Shown: one piece after another, positions 34,271 through 45,420 of the stretch | Numbering within the stretch: the stretch's first letter is position 1 | How the letters are laid out: the number at the start of each line of letters is the position of its first letter | From: Spongospora subterranea f. sp. subterranea | Taxonomy: Eukaryota; Endomyxa: Phytomyxea; Phytomyxea; Plasmodiophorida | Assembly (NCBI GenBank): GCA_049724395.1 | Contig: JAUGWO010000130.1 | Span: 40,549-104,548, forward strand | Reading direction: 5' to 3' | Length of the DNA: 64,000 nucleotides | Made by a program: the position numbers and the translations under genes | The notes under the pieces: generated by a model | Told to the model about the DNA's origin: nothing | Databases searched by the model: none | The model's input: only the letters and a program-made list of their open reading frames with translations

Positions 34271-36211
34271 CAAATCCATGTTTTTCGGTTGACCAATGTG
34301 TGTTTCTGTTGACGTTGTTTTTCAGCCATGCTTCTGTATGGCATATTTCCATCGGGTCTGCCATTCGTCTTGAACTGTTGACCCGTGTTTGCTGACTCGC
34401 TTTGTCTCAGAAGAAAGCGATTGAAACATGGCAGAGTTGAATTGAGCTGATAGCTCTGATATTCGAACTGATTCACTGCTGTCTCTTGAGATTTTCGCAA
34501 AGACTTTGCACCACATTCGACATTGACCATTATCGAATTTCGACAGTTTCACTTTCACGTGTCTCGAGATGGTTTTCGTGATGAGGTTAGGTAATGTTCT
34601 AAATTCAGATGCTGCCAATGGAGGACGCGGGGCACAAAGGAACGGAGCAAAGGGTCCTATCCCGGTAGCCGATCGATAATTCTACCCGGGCTGTGTACTG
34701 TTGCCCAGGAGTAATTACGAAATCAGTCCTTTTCAAAACGGCTCACTACCAGTTGACAGCGAAAACTGGTTACTAGAGCTAAAACCGGGTGAATACAACA
34801 ACTTGTCGTTTCGAACAATTACTTTTATGTTTTTGGTCACTTAAAAATCGCAATCACTGGAACAGATGGACAACAGCAATCACGACAGATAAGGCACGCC
34901 AACAACACAAAAATCGATGCAAATCAGACTTTGGCTCAGAAGGCAAACTTGTTATTTCTTGAAGCACGTGCACGGATTTTGTTCATCATCGGAAGGGGTT
35001 TGGATTTTTCCTGTTGGGAATATCAGTTACACATCAGGGAAGACCCAGGGAGAACCAGCCGACCCACATTTTGTTGTTCCTGTATTAAACCTTTCCAAGT
35101 GTTCATACCGGTGCCGAAAACAATTGCTCGAGCTTCTCCTCCGGTGACAGTTGTTCCTTTCATGATCAGGTTTTTGTAGGTACGGCAACCGTTAGGCATC
35201 ATTTTTGAGACGCCATCAGCGCTCTTCTCCACGTGATCGGATACCCCGGTCAATGAGAACTCATTTACTTTCAGACCCATCGACCAAATAACCCGACAAT
35301 CTGCAGGGACAATTTGACCTTCTGTAACCATGATGATATCATCGCGAACTAGCTCAGCTTCAGGTATTTCCTGTTAACATCACGTCAGAAGGCGATATGA
35401 AATGTGAAATGACAGTACTTTGACTTGACCACCGTTGCGGATGACCTTAACCGGGTCTCCTCGTGACGCTATGGCCTTCGCTAATATCAAAAACGTCATG
35501 CACGACACCAGAACCGATTCTTAAACTTACCAAGAAGAGGGGTCGTGGCGTCCAACAAAATCTTAGGCAACGACGTCGGGTCTAAGACGTTTATTCCGTT
35601 GCAATTTCCGCCGGCTTATGACTTGGTCGTCGGATAGACCGAGCAGTTTAATCTTGCCGCTGCTTGTGTAGCCTTTCACCAAACCTATCAGCTTGGTGAT
35701 GTCCTTAGTCGAAACTTGGAACCTTGTTAGACACAAGTTCAGCTCCTCAAGCAACTGGGTTAAAGGTCTTCTGGGCTTTTGGATGCCCTCTTGCGTTGAA
35801 TCTGGATTCGGCTCTATTGCGACCTCCACCTTCTTTACAATTGTCATCACATGTGCGATCACAATGTGCCAGCCTCCGTCAAGCCCAGGATTGTCTTCCC
35901 GAGCGACACTCAGATCTTCAGTCGACATATCTGTCAAGAGACGTGTAATCTGCTCTTCCATCTGCATCGTGATGAGGTCCGGTAGTGACTTAGTAGCCCA
36001 GTTTTCCTGACATATTGCTCAGTCGAAGCATAGCTCAAATGTGGGCAATGCTAACCTCAGTGTGTTTCGTTTCAGCGAAGCGGCCGTTGAGAAGTGATAG
36101 TAAATCACTCCGGTCATCGTCAAACGAAGTTTTGATAATTTCAGGTTGGGCGATGGTGAAGGCAATGATGCAGGCCAGGGTCATGAACATAGGACTCAAT
36201 GTCGATCTCAT
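34271..36211 (-). CDS. ATPase-derived secreted chimera, copy 3
   Basis: Exon 1 (36211-36056) has the family signal peptide but a different tail (PEIIKTSFDDDRSDLLSLLN). Intron 1 is 94 nt (36055-35962). Exon 2 starts at 35961 (MEEQITRLLTDMSTEDLSVA) and is the most divergent helical exon of the family; its frame reaches a stop before the expected splice donor. The actuator exon is at 35,331-35,080 (GQIVPADCRVIWSMGLKVNE, LTGVSDHVEKSADG). The exon 4/5 junction (about 35,060/35,010) keeps phase here. The 3' decayed region extends to about 34,271. From about 34,360 to 35,560 it is nearly identical to copy 4. Confidence 0.6.
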
Positions 36212-36399
36212 GGCTGGAACCAAGACCAGAGGGCAAACTCGAGGTGGACTTGGCTTGGTTGAGATCAACGGAATATCAGGCTTCGATATGAATGAAGAGA
36301 TTCGGGGTTTCGGGGCGGACTGTAATTACCCTCTGACTCTGGATAACCCCGTAAAACAGAAACGCCATGTGCCGTCAACTGTGCGCAGTTACCCAGTGC

Positions 36400-36952
36400 C
36401 GTCAACCTGTGACGGCTGTCCGCAGTTACCCCGTGAGGGCGGATTCAGTCGTGATCCAAATTGATCCGACACTGTGCGCAGTTACCCAGTGAGGGCGGAT
36501 TCAGTCGTGATCTCCAAATTACCGACACTGTGCGCTGTTACCCAGTGAGGGCGGATTCAGTCGTGATCTCCAAATTACCGACACTGTGCGCTGTTACCCA
36601 GTGAGGGCGGATTCAGTCGTGATCTCCAAATTACCGACACTGTGCGCAGTTACCCAGTGAGGGCGGATTCAGTCGTGATCTCCAAATTACCGACACTGTG
36701 CGCTGTTACCCAGTGAGGGCGGATTCAGTCGTGATCTCCAAATTACCGACACTGTGCGCTGTTACCCAGTGAGGGCGGATTCAGTCGTGATCTCCAAATT
36801 ACCGACACTGTGCGCTGTTACCCAGTGAGGGCGGATTCAGTCGTGATCTCCAAATTACCGACACTGTGCGCTGTTACCCAGTGAGGGCGGATTCAGTCGT
36901 GATCTCCAAATTACCGACACTGTGCGCTGTTACCCAGTGAGGGCGGATTCAG
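36400..36952. repeat. 56-bp minisatellite, nine to ten copies
   Basis: Units of 56 bp with TTACCCAGTGAGGGCGGATT and GTGATCTCCAAATTACCGAC are nearly identical from about 36,470 on, with two more diverged units before. The array lies about 190 bp upstream of the copy 3 start codon. The homologous site at copy 1 has about two units. Uniformity of the units suggests recent expansion. Confidence 0.93.
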
Positions 36953-37161
36953 TTGAAAACCCAATTCGGTAAACCAGCACCGAGAAAAACTTCTACTGCG
37001 GTGGCGAAGGCCACGTCATCGCCAACTGTAAACTGAGAATCCCTTCGTTCGAGTAACCGGCGGGTGCCGTCGTCCTCTTTTGATTCAAATACAAAATCGT
37101 TCACAATAAACTCCCGCTGTCTCACCCAAAAAGATGTCGAATCTCGGTCATGAGAATATCG
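36953..37161 (+). repeat. 209-bp exact duplicate of gypsy gag/protease sequence
   Basis: This block (TTGAAAACCCAATTCGG... to ...GTCATGAGAATATCG) matches 24,92x-25,131 with no difference that I could find by eye. It joins the minisatellite on the left directly to the truncated 3' end of copy 4 on the right. It carries no complete coding unit. Confidence 0.85.
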
Positions 37162-38992
37162 GCCATTCGTCTTGAACTGTTGACCCGTGTTTGCTGACTC
37201 GCTTTGTCTCAGAAGAAAGCGATTGAAACATGGCAGAGTTGAATTGAGCTGATAGCTCTGATATTCGAACTGATTCACTGCTGTCTCTTGAGATTTTCGC
37301 AAAGACTTTGCACCACATTCGACATTGACCATTATCGAATTTCGACAGTTTCACTTTCACGTGTCTCGAGATGGTTTTCGTGATGAGGTTAGGTGATGTT
37401 CTAAATTCAGATGCTGCCAATGGAGGACGCGGGGCACAAAGGAACGGAGCAAAGGGTCCTATCCCGGTACACAGCCGATCGATAATTCTACCCGGGCTGT
37501 GTACTGTTGCCCAAGAGTAATTACGAAATCAGTCCTTTTCAAAACGGCTCACTACCAGGACAGCGAAAACTGGTTACTAGAGCTAAAACCGGGTGAATAC
37601 AACAACTTGTCGTTTCGAACAATTACTTTTATGTTTTTGGTCACTTAAAAATCGCAATCACTGGAACAGATGGACAACAGCAATCACGACAGATAAGGCA
37701 CGCCAACAACACAAAAATCGATGCAAATCAGACTTTGGCTCAGAAGGCAAACTTGTTATTTCTTGAAGCACGTGCACGGATTTTGTTCATCATCGGAAGG
37801 GGTTTGGATTTTCCCTTTGGAAATATCAGTTACACATCAGGGAAGACCCAGGGAGAACCAGCCGACCCACATTTTGTTGTTCCTGTATTGAACCTTTCCA
37901 AGTGTTCATACCGGTGCCGAAAACAATTGCTCGAGCTTCTCCTTCGGTGACAGTTGTTCCTTTCATGATCAGGTTTTTGTAGGTACGGCAACCGTTAGGC
38001 ATCATTTTTGAGACGCCATCAGCGCTCTTCTCCACGTGATCGGATACCCCGGTCAATGAAAACTCATTTACTTTCAGACCCATCGACCAAATAACCCGAC
38101 AATCTGCAGGGACAATTTGACCTTCTGTAACCATGATGATATCATCGCGAACTAGCTCAGCTTCAGGTATTTCCTGTTAACATCACGTCAGAAGGCGATA
38201 TGAAATGTGAAATGACAGTACTTTGACTTGACCACCGTTGCGGATGACCTTAACCGGGTCTCCTCGTGACGCTATGGCCTTCGCTAATATCAAAAACGTC
38301 ATGCACGACACCAGAACCGATTCTCAAACTTACCAAGAAGAGGGGTCGTGGCGTCCAACAAGGCTTAGGCAACGACGTCGGGGCTATGACGTTGGTCCGT
38401 GTAAATTTCCGCCCTTATGACTTGGTCGTCGGATTCAATCTTGCCGTCGCTTGTGTAGCCTTTCACCAAATCTATCAGCGATGAGTGTAAGTCAGTCGAA
38501 AGTATCTTTGTTAGAAGCAAGTGCAGCTTGTTAAGCAAATCTTCTTCTTGCTTTTGGATGCCCTCTTTCGTTGAATCAGGATTCGGCTTTATTTTGACCT
38601 CCACCATCTTCTTTACAATTGTCATCACCCGTGAGATCGTCATGGTGCACTGTCTGAAATACTCGAGATTGTCTTTCCGACCGCTTCTCAGATCTTCAGG
38701 CGACGTGTTATAAAGGAAATATGTAATCTTTGCTTCCATCTGCATCGTGATGAGGTATAGTAGTGACTTAGTAGCCCAATATTTCTGACATATTGCTCAG
38801 TCGAAGCATTGTTCAAATGTGGGCAATGCTAACCTCATTCTCAGCTTCTTGGAGGAGACTGATGCCAGCGACACTTGAGATCGCCTCACTCTCTCCAGCG
38901 TCAGAAGAAGTTTCGAGGATTTCAGGTTGGGCGATGGTGAAGGCAATGATGCAGGCCAGGGTCATGAACATAAGACTCAATGTCGATCTCAT
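37162..38992 (-). CDS. ATPase-derived secreted chimera, copy 4
   Basis: Exon 1 (38992-38834) encodes the signal peptide plus a shortened tail. Exon 2 starts at 38739 after a 94-nt intron (MEAKITYFLYNTSPEDLRSG). Its first half matches copy 5, whereas the actuator exon (38,134-37,880, LTGVSDHVEKSADGVSKMMP) and everything 3' of it match copy 3 almost exactly. This mosaic pattern suggests recombination or conversion. The unit is cut at 37,162, where the 209-bp block is joined. The TGES motif is TGVS and DKTGT is absent. Confidence 0.6.
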
Positions 38993-39169
38993 GGCTGGAA
39001 CCAAGATCAGAGGGCAAACTCGAGGTGGACTTGGCTTGTTGAGATCAATGGGATATCAGGCCGATTCGATGTGAATGAAGAGATTCGGGGTTTTGGGGCG
39101 GACTGTAATTACCCTCTGACTCTGGATAACCCCGTAATACAGTCACGCCATGTGCCGTCAACCAGTGTC

Positions 39170-39382
39170 GACTGTGCGCAGTTTCCCCCGTGACTGCGGA
39201 TTCAGTCGTGATCCACATTGATCCGACACTGTGCGCATTTACCCAATAATGAGCGGGGCCTTTTTTCTACCACGCGAGATGCTTGGACACTCGCACAATA
39301 GGTACACTAATGACTGTGACACAGTCAATTCATTGCCATAGACCTACTGTATACTGTGGTATCTAATCTATGAGAAAAAGGT
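39170..39382. other. Remnant 56-bp repeats and a shared inverted-element piece
   Basis: 39,180-39,245 holds one or two diverged 56-bp repeat units. At about 39,262-39,295 the sequence CGCGAGATGCTTGGACACTC, preceded by TTTTTTCTACC, matches in reverse complement the stretch at 8,617-8,662 beside the foldback at 8.4 kb, minus its internal palindrome. No gene is seen. Confidence 0.5.
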
Positions 39383-39394
39383 CCGCACACACCA

Positions 39395-39800
39395 AATTTT
39401 GACTTAAACACACTAGAAATGGGGCTCCAACACCCACCATTTGGGATTCCAGCACACCAAAATAAACTGCGTGAGAAGGTACATAAACACACTAGAAATG
39501 GGACTTGAACACACTAGGAATGGGTCTCCAACACACTAGGATGTGGACGACAACACCCACCATTTGGGATTCCAACACACAAAAATAGACTGCGTGAGAT
39601 GGTACACCGACACACTAGAAATGGGACTTGAACACACTAGGAATGGGTCTCCAACACACTAGGATGTGGACGACAACACCCACCATTTGGGATTCCAACA
39701 CACAAAAATAGACTGCGTGAGAAGGTACACCGACACACTAGAAATGGGACTTGAACACACTAGGAATGGGTCTTCAACACACTGTAGACATGGGTCTTGA
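39395..39800. repeat. 123-bp subterminal tandem repeats of the Mutator-like element
   Basis: About three units of 123 bp, with AACACACTAGGAATGGGTCT, AACACCCACCATTTGGG and ATAGACTGCGTGAGA. Shorter CACACTAG words recur within each unit. Such arrays near the ends are typical transposase-binding regions in Mutator-like elements; binding is inferred. Confidence 0.85.
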
Positions 39801-39858
39801 ACACACAGATTTGCGCATTGCTTGAAGGTCACCCCGACATTTATATTTACGATTAATC

Positions 39859-42039
39859 ATGGATCCCGATTCCGATCATGATGTCGCAGATCATGATTGG
39901 CTCGCAATCGCAATTGACATCAACGAGGCAGTCACGTTGAAAGAAATTCGGGCTGCGTTACCGTCACACACAGTGTTCAAGTCTCAGATGGCGTCGTGCA
40001 ATTTCTTGCATGAAGACAACAGTGATGCAGCAACGGTCGATGACCATCAGATGCGGCGACGTTACGCCAAATGTACGTCTGTACGATGTTTTGCTGAGAT
40101 TGAAGGAGAACAAAACCTTTTTTGTGGTGCTGTTTACGCCATCAATACTTGCACAGTTGATGGATCTTCAGAGGTTTTACTTCGAGGGAAACACCTCGCC
40201 TTTTTTGAGGCTGATGCCCTGTCCTCGCCAGCAAAACAAACTGTAATTATCTATATTGTTCGGATTTTAGTTACTGTAAATGCTGAATCATGGATGAATC
40301 TCAGGTCAATAGCCCTATGAAGCGCACGATCCAAGAATTAATGGATGAAGACCCCCATCGAACTCCCAAAGTACTCGAAAAACATCTTTCCCGGTGTCGC
40401 AGGACATTGGAATTTGGGGAACTAGAAATTACTCCAATGCCTACGCTGCAGCAGATTCAAAGCGTTGTCAAGCGATTTAGGCGAGACAATGGGCAAATCG
40501 ACACGCTTGATGCAGTTTTGACGAAACTTGCAACACTCAGGCCAGCTGAGGTATGGGAAGAACAGGACCCTAATGATGCTTTTATTTTCGGCGTTAACGA
40601 CCGTGACGGTGCCGTCGTTGTTGGAGTCGGTTCCGACGAACGTCCTTTCCGCATCAGTTGAGTATCATCTTTATCAAACTTAATTCACTACTGACTCTGC
40701 ATTTCCAGGTTTGACTTGTAAGGGCCTTCTGACCAAGTTTATTGAAATAGTCAGAGCAAACCCTGACGTTCATGTTTTGTGCCATATGGACACAACGTTC
40801 AAGACAAACAGGGTTTCATATCCCGTATTCGTTGTCGGATATTCTGATTTCGCGGGAAAGTTCCACCTGTTGTCGATGAGCATTTGCTCCACAAGACAGC
40901 AGAGAGACTGTGAATACGCGCTGTTATCACTCAAAAACATATTCCTTGAAAAATGTGATTTCAATTTCGTCCCCGACTTTATCGTGGGCGATGCTGATGG
41001 AGCTCAGATCAACGCCGTCAACAATGTGTTCAGAGATTCTTCATACCTCATGTGCTTCTTTCATCTGCTCAAAAATGTATGTCCTCACCCTTTGTTGTAA
41101 TTTCAACTGATGAGGCGACAATGACAGTGTTGGGACCATCGCGATGGCGTTCGTTGGGCCGAATGGGAAATCATTTCCCATGATATTTATTCACTACATT
41201 TGTCGGGCAGCGAAATCGATTTCGCTCAGAAGTCCTCTATCATTATCAACCGCTGGCGCGACGCCACGAGTCCTCCTGCAGTCCAGCGGTTTGCCCAGTA
41301 TTTTGAAGCTCAATGGCTACATGGTAGGTTCTCGCTATGGGCTGTGCATTATACGGAACCAGGACGATCGTCCACCAACAATCCCAACGAAGGTTTCAAT
41401 GCCCGAATCAAGGAGGTATTATATTTGTCTTTCAACAGGCTGCAACTGACTGTTAAATTGCAGGCATTGGGCAGACGTCGATTGCACATCCCCCAACTTG
41501 TGGAAGAATTTAGGCAGTTATGCCGAAGTGAATCCGAAAATAATCGAACGTTCCATCTATCTCCAGTGGCATCGAAACGTATCATTTTGCGGTTCAACAA
41601 ACTAAGATCCGGGCGGCAACTTCATTCTCGATTGACTGCAAACGCTTGGGAGGTGCTGGTATCTCAGTTCGAGCATCCATTGGTGGATGAGGAGGATGGA
41701 CTCGACAATGCGGATTTTTCTGCGATCAAAAAAATCACCGATTACAGAAATTTTTTACGAATGGAGCGCCTGGGCATGCCACCTGATGGGTGGTTAGTCT
41801 CAGTTGAACCACGCAATTGTAATTGCCAATATTTTTTCAAGTTCGGCATTTGTGTGCATTTTATGCATGCATGCTTTGTTACTGGCCGGCATGTGGAAGG
41901 AGTTCCTCCACCGGTCGAACGGTTGGTAAACCGGTCGATACCAGTAAACCGGCGTCGCCGCGGTCGCATTCACCGGAATGTTAATGGCCTTGGTCGAGGC
42001 CGTGGTGTGGCCGTCCCAGGTCCGGAACCAAATCGCTGA
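39859..42039 (+). CDS. Mutator-like transposase with SWIM zinc finger
   Basis: Exon 2 (about 40,290-40,656), exon 3 (40,709-41,076) and exon 4 (41,128-42,039) are separated by GT-AG introns of 52 and 51 nt in matching phase. An N-terminal exon begins at 39,859 (MDPDSDHDVADHDWLAIAID) with RRRYAKCTSVRC as a possible finger; its junction to exon 2 is not settled. The MULE core has CHMDTTFKTNRVSYPVFVVG (first Asp), FIVGDADGAQINAVNNVF (second Asp), CFFHLLKN and NNPNEGFNARIKEV (Glu). The SWIM motif CNC-x9-CVH lies near the C-terminus, followed by an Arg/Gly-rich tail. No break is seen from exon 2 to the stop, so this copy may still be functional. Confidence 0.85.
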
Positions 42040-42417
42040 AACCGTGATCCAGTCGCTGGACCTGGCCGTCCCAGGCTCGCAGGACCTGCGCTGCAGTTGG
42101 AGTGATTAACCTAATAAACCGTTGCCATGTTGCAATCCAACAATTTAACTGCGAAAATGACTTTCGAATGTCCATTATCATCCAGGTAGCAGCAATGGAA
42201 TTGGATACCGGCACCTCCAAATCGTTTTCGACCAATCGGAAATGACATAACCCCCAGGCAGTACAACCACATCGAAACAGTCCTGTGTGTTGGACGTACA
42301 GTCTAGTGTGTTTGATATAGTCGGCGTTATTGTTACTTCGTGTGTTGGCGATCCAAAACAAGTGGTGTTAAAATACCATTCTTAGTGTGTTGAATACCTT
42401 AAAACAGTGTGCTATTA

Positions 42418-43259
42418 CCGTACGGCACAAAATAACGTATCAACTATTTGTTCAATGTGCTGCGCAAACTTGTGTGCCGAGAAAGCTACATGTGTCAGCA
42501 TTGTGTGTCGAAAAAGTGTACATATAAAATGATACACCTGAGTGTATTTATAGATAGTTGACTGGATCAGTGGCTTCGGCCACAAAGTTATGCCTTCCTC
42601 GAAGTTCGAGTAGACGTTGATGTCGAGAAAGAAGCGCCATATCAACGTTACTAGCAAACGAACGTGATCGACGCAAACCTGAAGGAACATGGTCCTGAGG
42701 GAACTCTCCGATGCAAAAGGTCGACCACCTTCTCAGCTGCTGTACGACCACACCCGAGCGCGAACGCTGCCGTTGCCTGACGTAGGTCTGGGTGACTGAG
42801 GCTGGGCACTTGACGACTAGCAACGATAGCATGGTAGAAACAGTTCCCATCCCCGGGAACGTCTTCAGGTACAAAGGCTTTGCCATTGTCTAAAAGTGGT
42901 GAACGTCGACCATTGGGAGACCATGATAGCCCGTTGGATCAAGATGACAATTCAGGCGACGAGCCGATGGGCGACGACGCTGCCCTCATATCAACGCACC
43001 GCAGGTCCGCAGCACAGTCAACTTTATTCCTTGGCCAGCAAACCCTTCACTCCGCAAATTCTTTCCGATACCCTACGGTAGTGCATTTTACAATTGGGCA
43101 ACGTCGGGAGTCACGGAGTTTCAAGTTTGATGGAAAGTTTCAAAGTGCACTAATTTTGTGTGACCAAAAATGCCAATGTGCCGGTATTTTTACCATACTT
43201 ATGTGCCGGGGGGTCGATTATACGTTATTAAAGTTGATACGTTATTTCGTGCCGTACGG
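42418..43259 (-). mobile_element. Short OTU-bearing DNA transposon, CCGTA ends, TA duplication
   Basis: Inverted ends of 27 bp with one mismatch begin CCGTACGGCACAAAATAACG (42418-42444 and 43233-43259). TA flanks both sides. Subterminal GTGCCG words recur near both ends. The 842-bp interior encodes the N-terminal part of an OTU protease on the minus strand. It shares end sequence (CCGTA), target preference and cargo with the 3,048-bp element at 3738-6785, so the two form one group; this copy is a deleted derivative. Confidence 0.85.
42640..42900 (-). pseudogene. OTU-like protease fragment
   Basis: The minus frame reads NGKAFVPEDVPGDGNCFYHA and continues for about 60 residues to a stop near 42,650. 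GDGNCFYHA is the OTU nucleophile block (Asp, Gly, Cys), very close to GDGACFYHA in the element at 3.7-6.8 kb. The core strand and catalytic His are missing, so it is inactive. Confidence 0.75.
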
Positions 43260-43384
43260 TATACCATCCCACGCACGTTTTACATTGGTGTGTTGAGAAC
43301 CCAAAACAAGTGTGTTTTAGTACCATTCTTAGTGTGTTACCTACCGAAGTTGGTGTGCTCAGGTCCCTCCCTCCTGATCTATCG

Positions 43385-44847
43385 GAAACTGGTTACTAGA
43401 GCTGAAACCGGGTGAATACAATAACTTTTCGTTTCGAACAAGTAAAACTGTTTATGTTTTTGGTCACTTAAAAATCGCAATCACTGGTCCAGATGGACAA
43501 CAACAACGATCACGACAGATAAGGCACGACAACAGCACAAAAATCGATGCAAATCAGACTTTGGCTCATACGGCAAACTTGTTATTTTTTAGAGCACGAG
43601 CATTGAATTTGCCTGTTGGGAATATCAGTTACACATCATGGAAGACCCAGGGAGAACCAGCCGACCACCATTTGTTGTTTCTGATATAATCCTTCTCGAG
43701 TGTCCAAACCGGTGCCGAAAACAATTGCTAGAGCTTCTCCTTCGGTGACAGTTGTTCCTTTCATGATCAGGTTTTTGTAGGTACGGCAATCGTTAGGCAT
43801 GCTTGAGACGTCATCAGCGCTCTTCTCCACGTGATCGGATACCCTGGTCAATGAGGACTCATCCACTTTCAGACCCATCGACCAAATAACCCGACAATCT
43901 GCAGGGACAATTTGACCAACTGTAATCACGATGATATCATCGGGAACTAGCTCAGTTTCAAGTATCTGTTAACCTTACGTCAGAAGGCGATATGAAATGT
44001 GAAATGATAACAGTACGTAGAATTGACCATCGTGGCGCCAGACCACATGACCATCGTGGCGCCTGTCCACAACCGGGACTCCATGTGGCGCTATGGCCCC
44101 CGTTAATATCAAAAACATCATGCACGACACCAGACCCGATTTGCAAACTTACCACGAGGAGGGGCCGTGGCGTCTTGCCGGCGCATAATTTGGTCGTGGA
44201 TTAGGCCGACCGGTTCAAACTTGCCGCTGCGTGTGTAGCCTTCCATTAAAATCATCAGCGATGAGATGTTCTCAGTCGAAAGTTTCCAATTTGTTAGAAG
44301 CGATTTCAGCTCCTTAAGCAACGGCTTCATCTGTTCAGAATCTTCTTCTTGCTTTTGGATGCCCTCTTTCGTTGAATCAGGATTCGGCTTTATTTTGACC
44401 TCCACCATCTTCTTTACAATTGTCATCACCTGTGAGATCGTCATGGTGCACTGTCTGAAATACTCGAGATTGTCTTTCCGACCGATACTCAGATCTTCAG
44501 GCGACGTGTGATAAAGGAAATATGTAATCTTGTTTTCCATCTGCATCGTGATGAGGTTTAGTAGTGACTTAGTAGCCCAATATTTCTGACATATTGCTCA
44601 GTCGAAGCATTGTTCAAATGTGGGCAATGCTAACCTCATTCTTAAGAATTTGTTTCAAAAGCTTATCAGCTTCGTGGCTGTCAGGTTCGGAGAATCCAGC
44701 TTCTTGGAGGCGACTGATGCCAGCGACACTTGAGATCGCTTCACTCTCGCCAGCGTCAGAAGAAGTTTCGAGGATTTCAGGTTGGGCGATGGTGAAGGCA
44801 ATGATGCAGGCCAGGGTCATGAACATAGGACTCAATGTCGATCTCAT
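43385..44847 (-). CDS. ATPase-derived secreted chimera, copy 5
   Basis: Exon 1 (44847-44635) encodes the signal peptide MRSTLSPMFMTLACIIAFTI and a 50-residue acidic tail (SSDAGESEAISSVAGISRLQ). Intron 1 is 44634-44541 (94 nt). Exon 2 (44540-44153) encodes the helical domain (MENKITYFLYHTSPEDLSIG). The actuator exon is at 43,929-43,690 and carries LTRVSDH in place of the TGES block. The region that should hold exon 3 (about 44,020-44,100) is altered. The membrane-like exon and only a short 3' region remain before the border with the Mutator-like element near 43,370-43,385. Confidence 0.6.
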
Positions 44848-44949
44848 GGCTGGAACGAAGATCAGAGGGGAACTCGAGGTCCCACTTGGCTTGGTTGAGA
44901 TCTACGGGATATCAAGCTTCGATGTGAATGATGCGATCGAGGGTACTTC

Positions 44950-45420
44950 TTGAAAACCCCTGAAAAACCATCTCACCAGTGTGTCACCTCAACAGTGTCC
45001 CCATGACGAGGCCATGCCACTTGAATCGGCGTCGTGTTGCGGGCCGCTGTTCATGACGACAGTCGATAATTGACCCTCAACAGTGCCACCTCATTGTCCG
45101 CGACAGTCAGCCATGATGACACTCACACATGGCCCTTACCAGTGGTCCCGTCGTTGGAATGCCAAGTTGTCCCACCCCCACCTGATTACATTGCCTATCC
45201 AGAGTTTCCGAGTTTACTGCAAGCAGGTCGCTCTCCCACATTCATTAGATTCCACGTGGGCAGACCTTCGTGCTCAACATTCACTCTACTTTACCGTATT
45301 GGATGCAACCTTGGTTTCCTAAATTCCATCACTCACGGGTTTCGAACTCATGCCTAACACTGACCCGGACATGCCACCAACAGGAACAGACAGGAACCAA
45401 GCTGCACATTACAGATGCGC
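44950..45420. other. No gene recognised
   Basis: Overlapping plus frames at 45,070-45,360 show no domain. The sequence may be the decayed flank of copy 5 and the border of the copia fossil. Confidence 0.4.

Larger units (their letters stand above)
39383..43370 (+). mobile_element. Mutator-like element with a mostly intact transposase gene
   Basis: The transposase gene (39,859-42,039) is flanked by subterminal tandem repeats rich in ACACACTAG on the left and their complements (TAGTGTGTT) on the right. Probable ends are AAAGGTCCGCACACACCAA near 39,383 and the inverted GGTGTGCTCAGGTCCCT near 43,350-43,370; they are only partly alike. No target duplication is established. An 842-bp OTU-bearing element interrupts the right subterminal region at 42,418-43,259. 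Without it the element is about 3.1 kb. Confidence 0.7.

Noticed and set aside
36400-36952. Possible CRISPR array in the 56-bp repeats
   Set aside because: The whole unit repeats; there are no variable spacers and no cas-like genes.
42548-42886. 112-codon minus frame beginning MAKPLYLKTF
   Set aside because: The adjacent minus frame carries the OTU signature; this one is its out-of-frame shadow.
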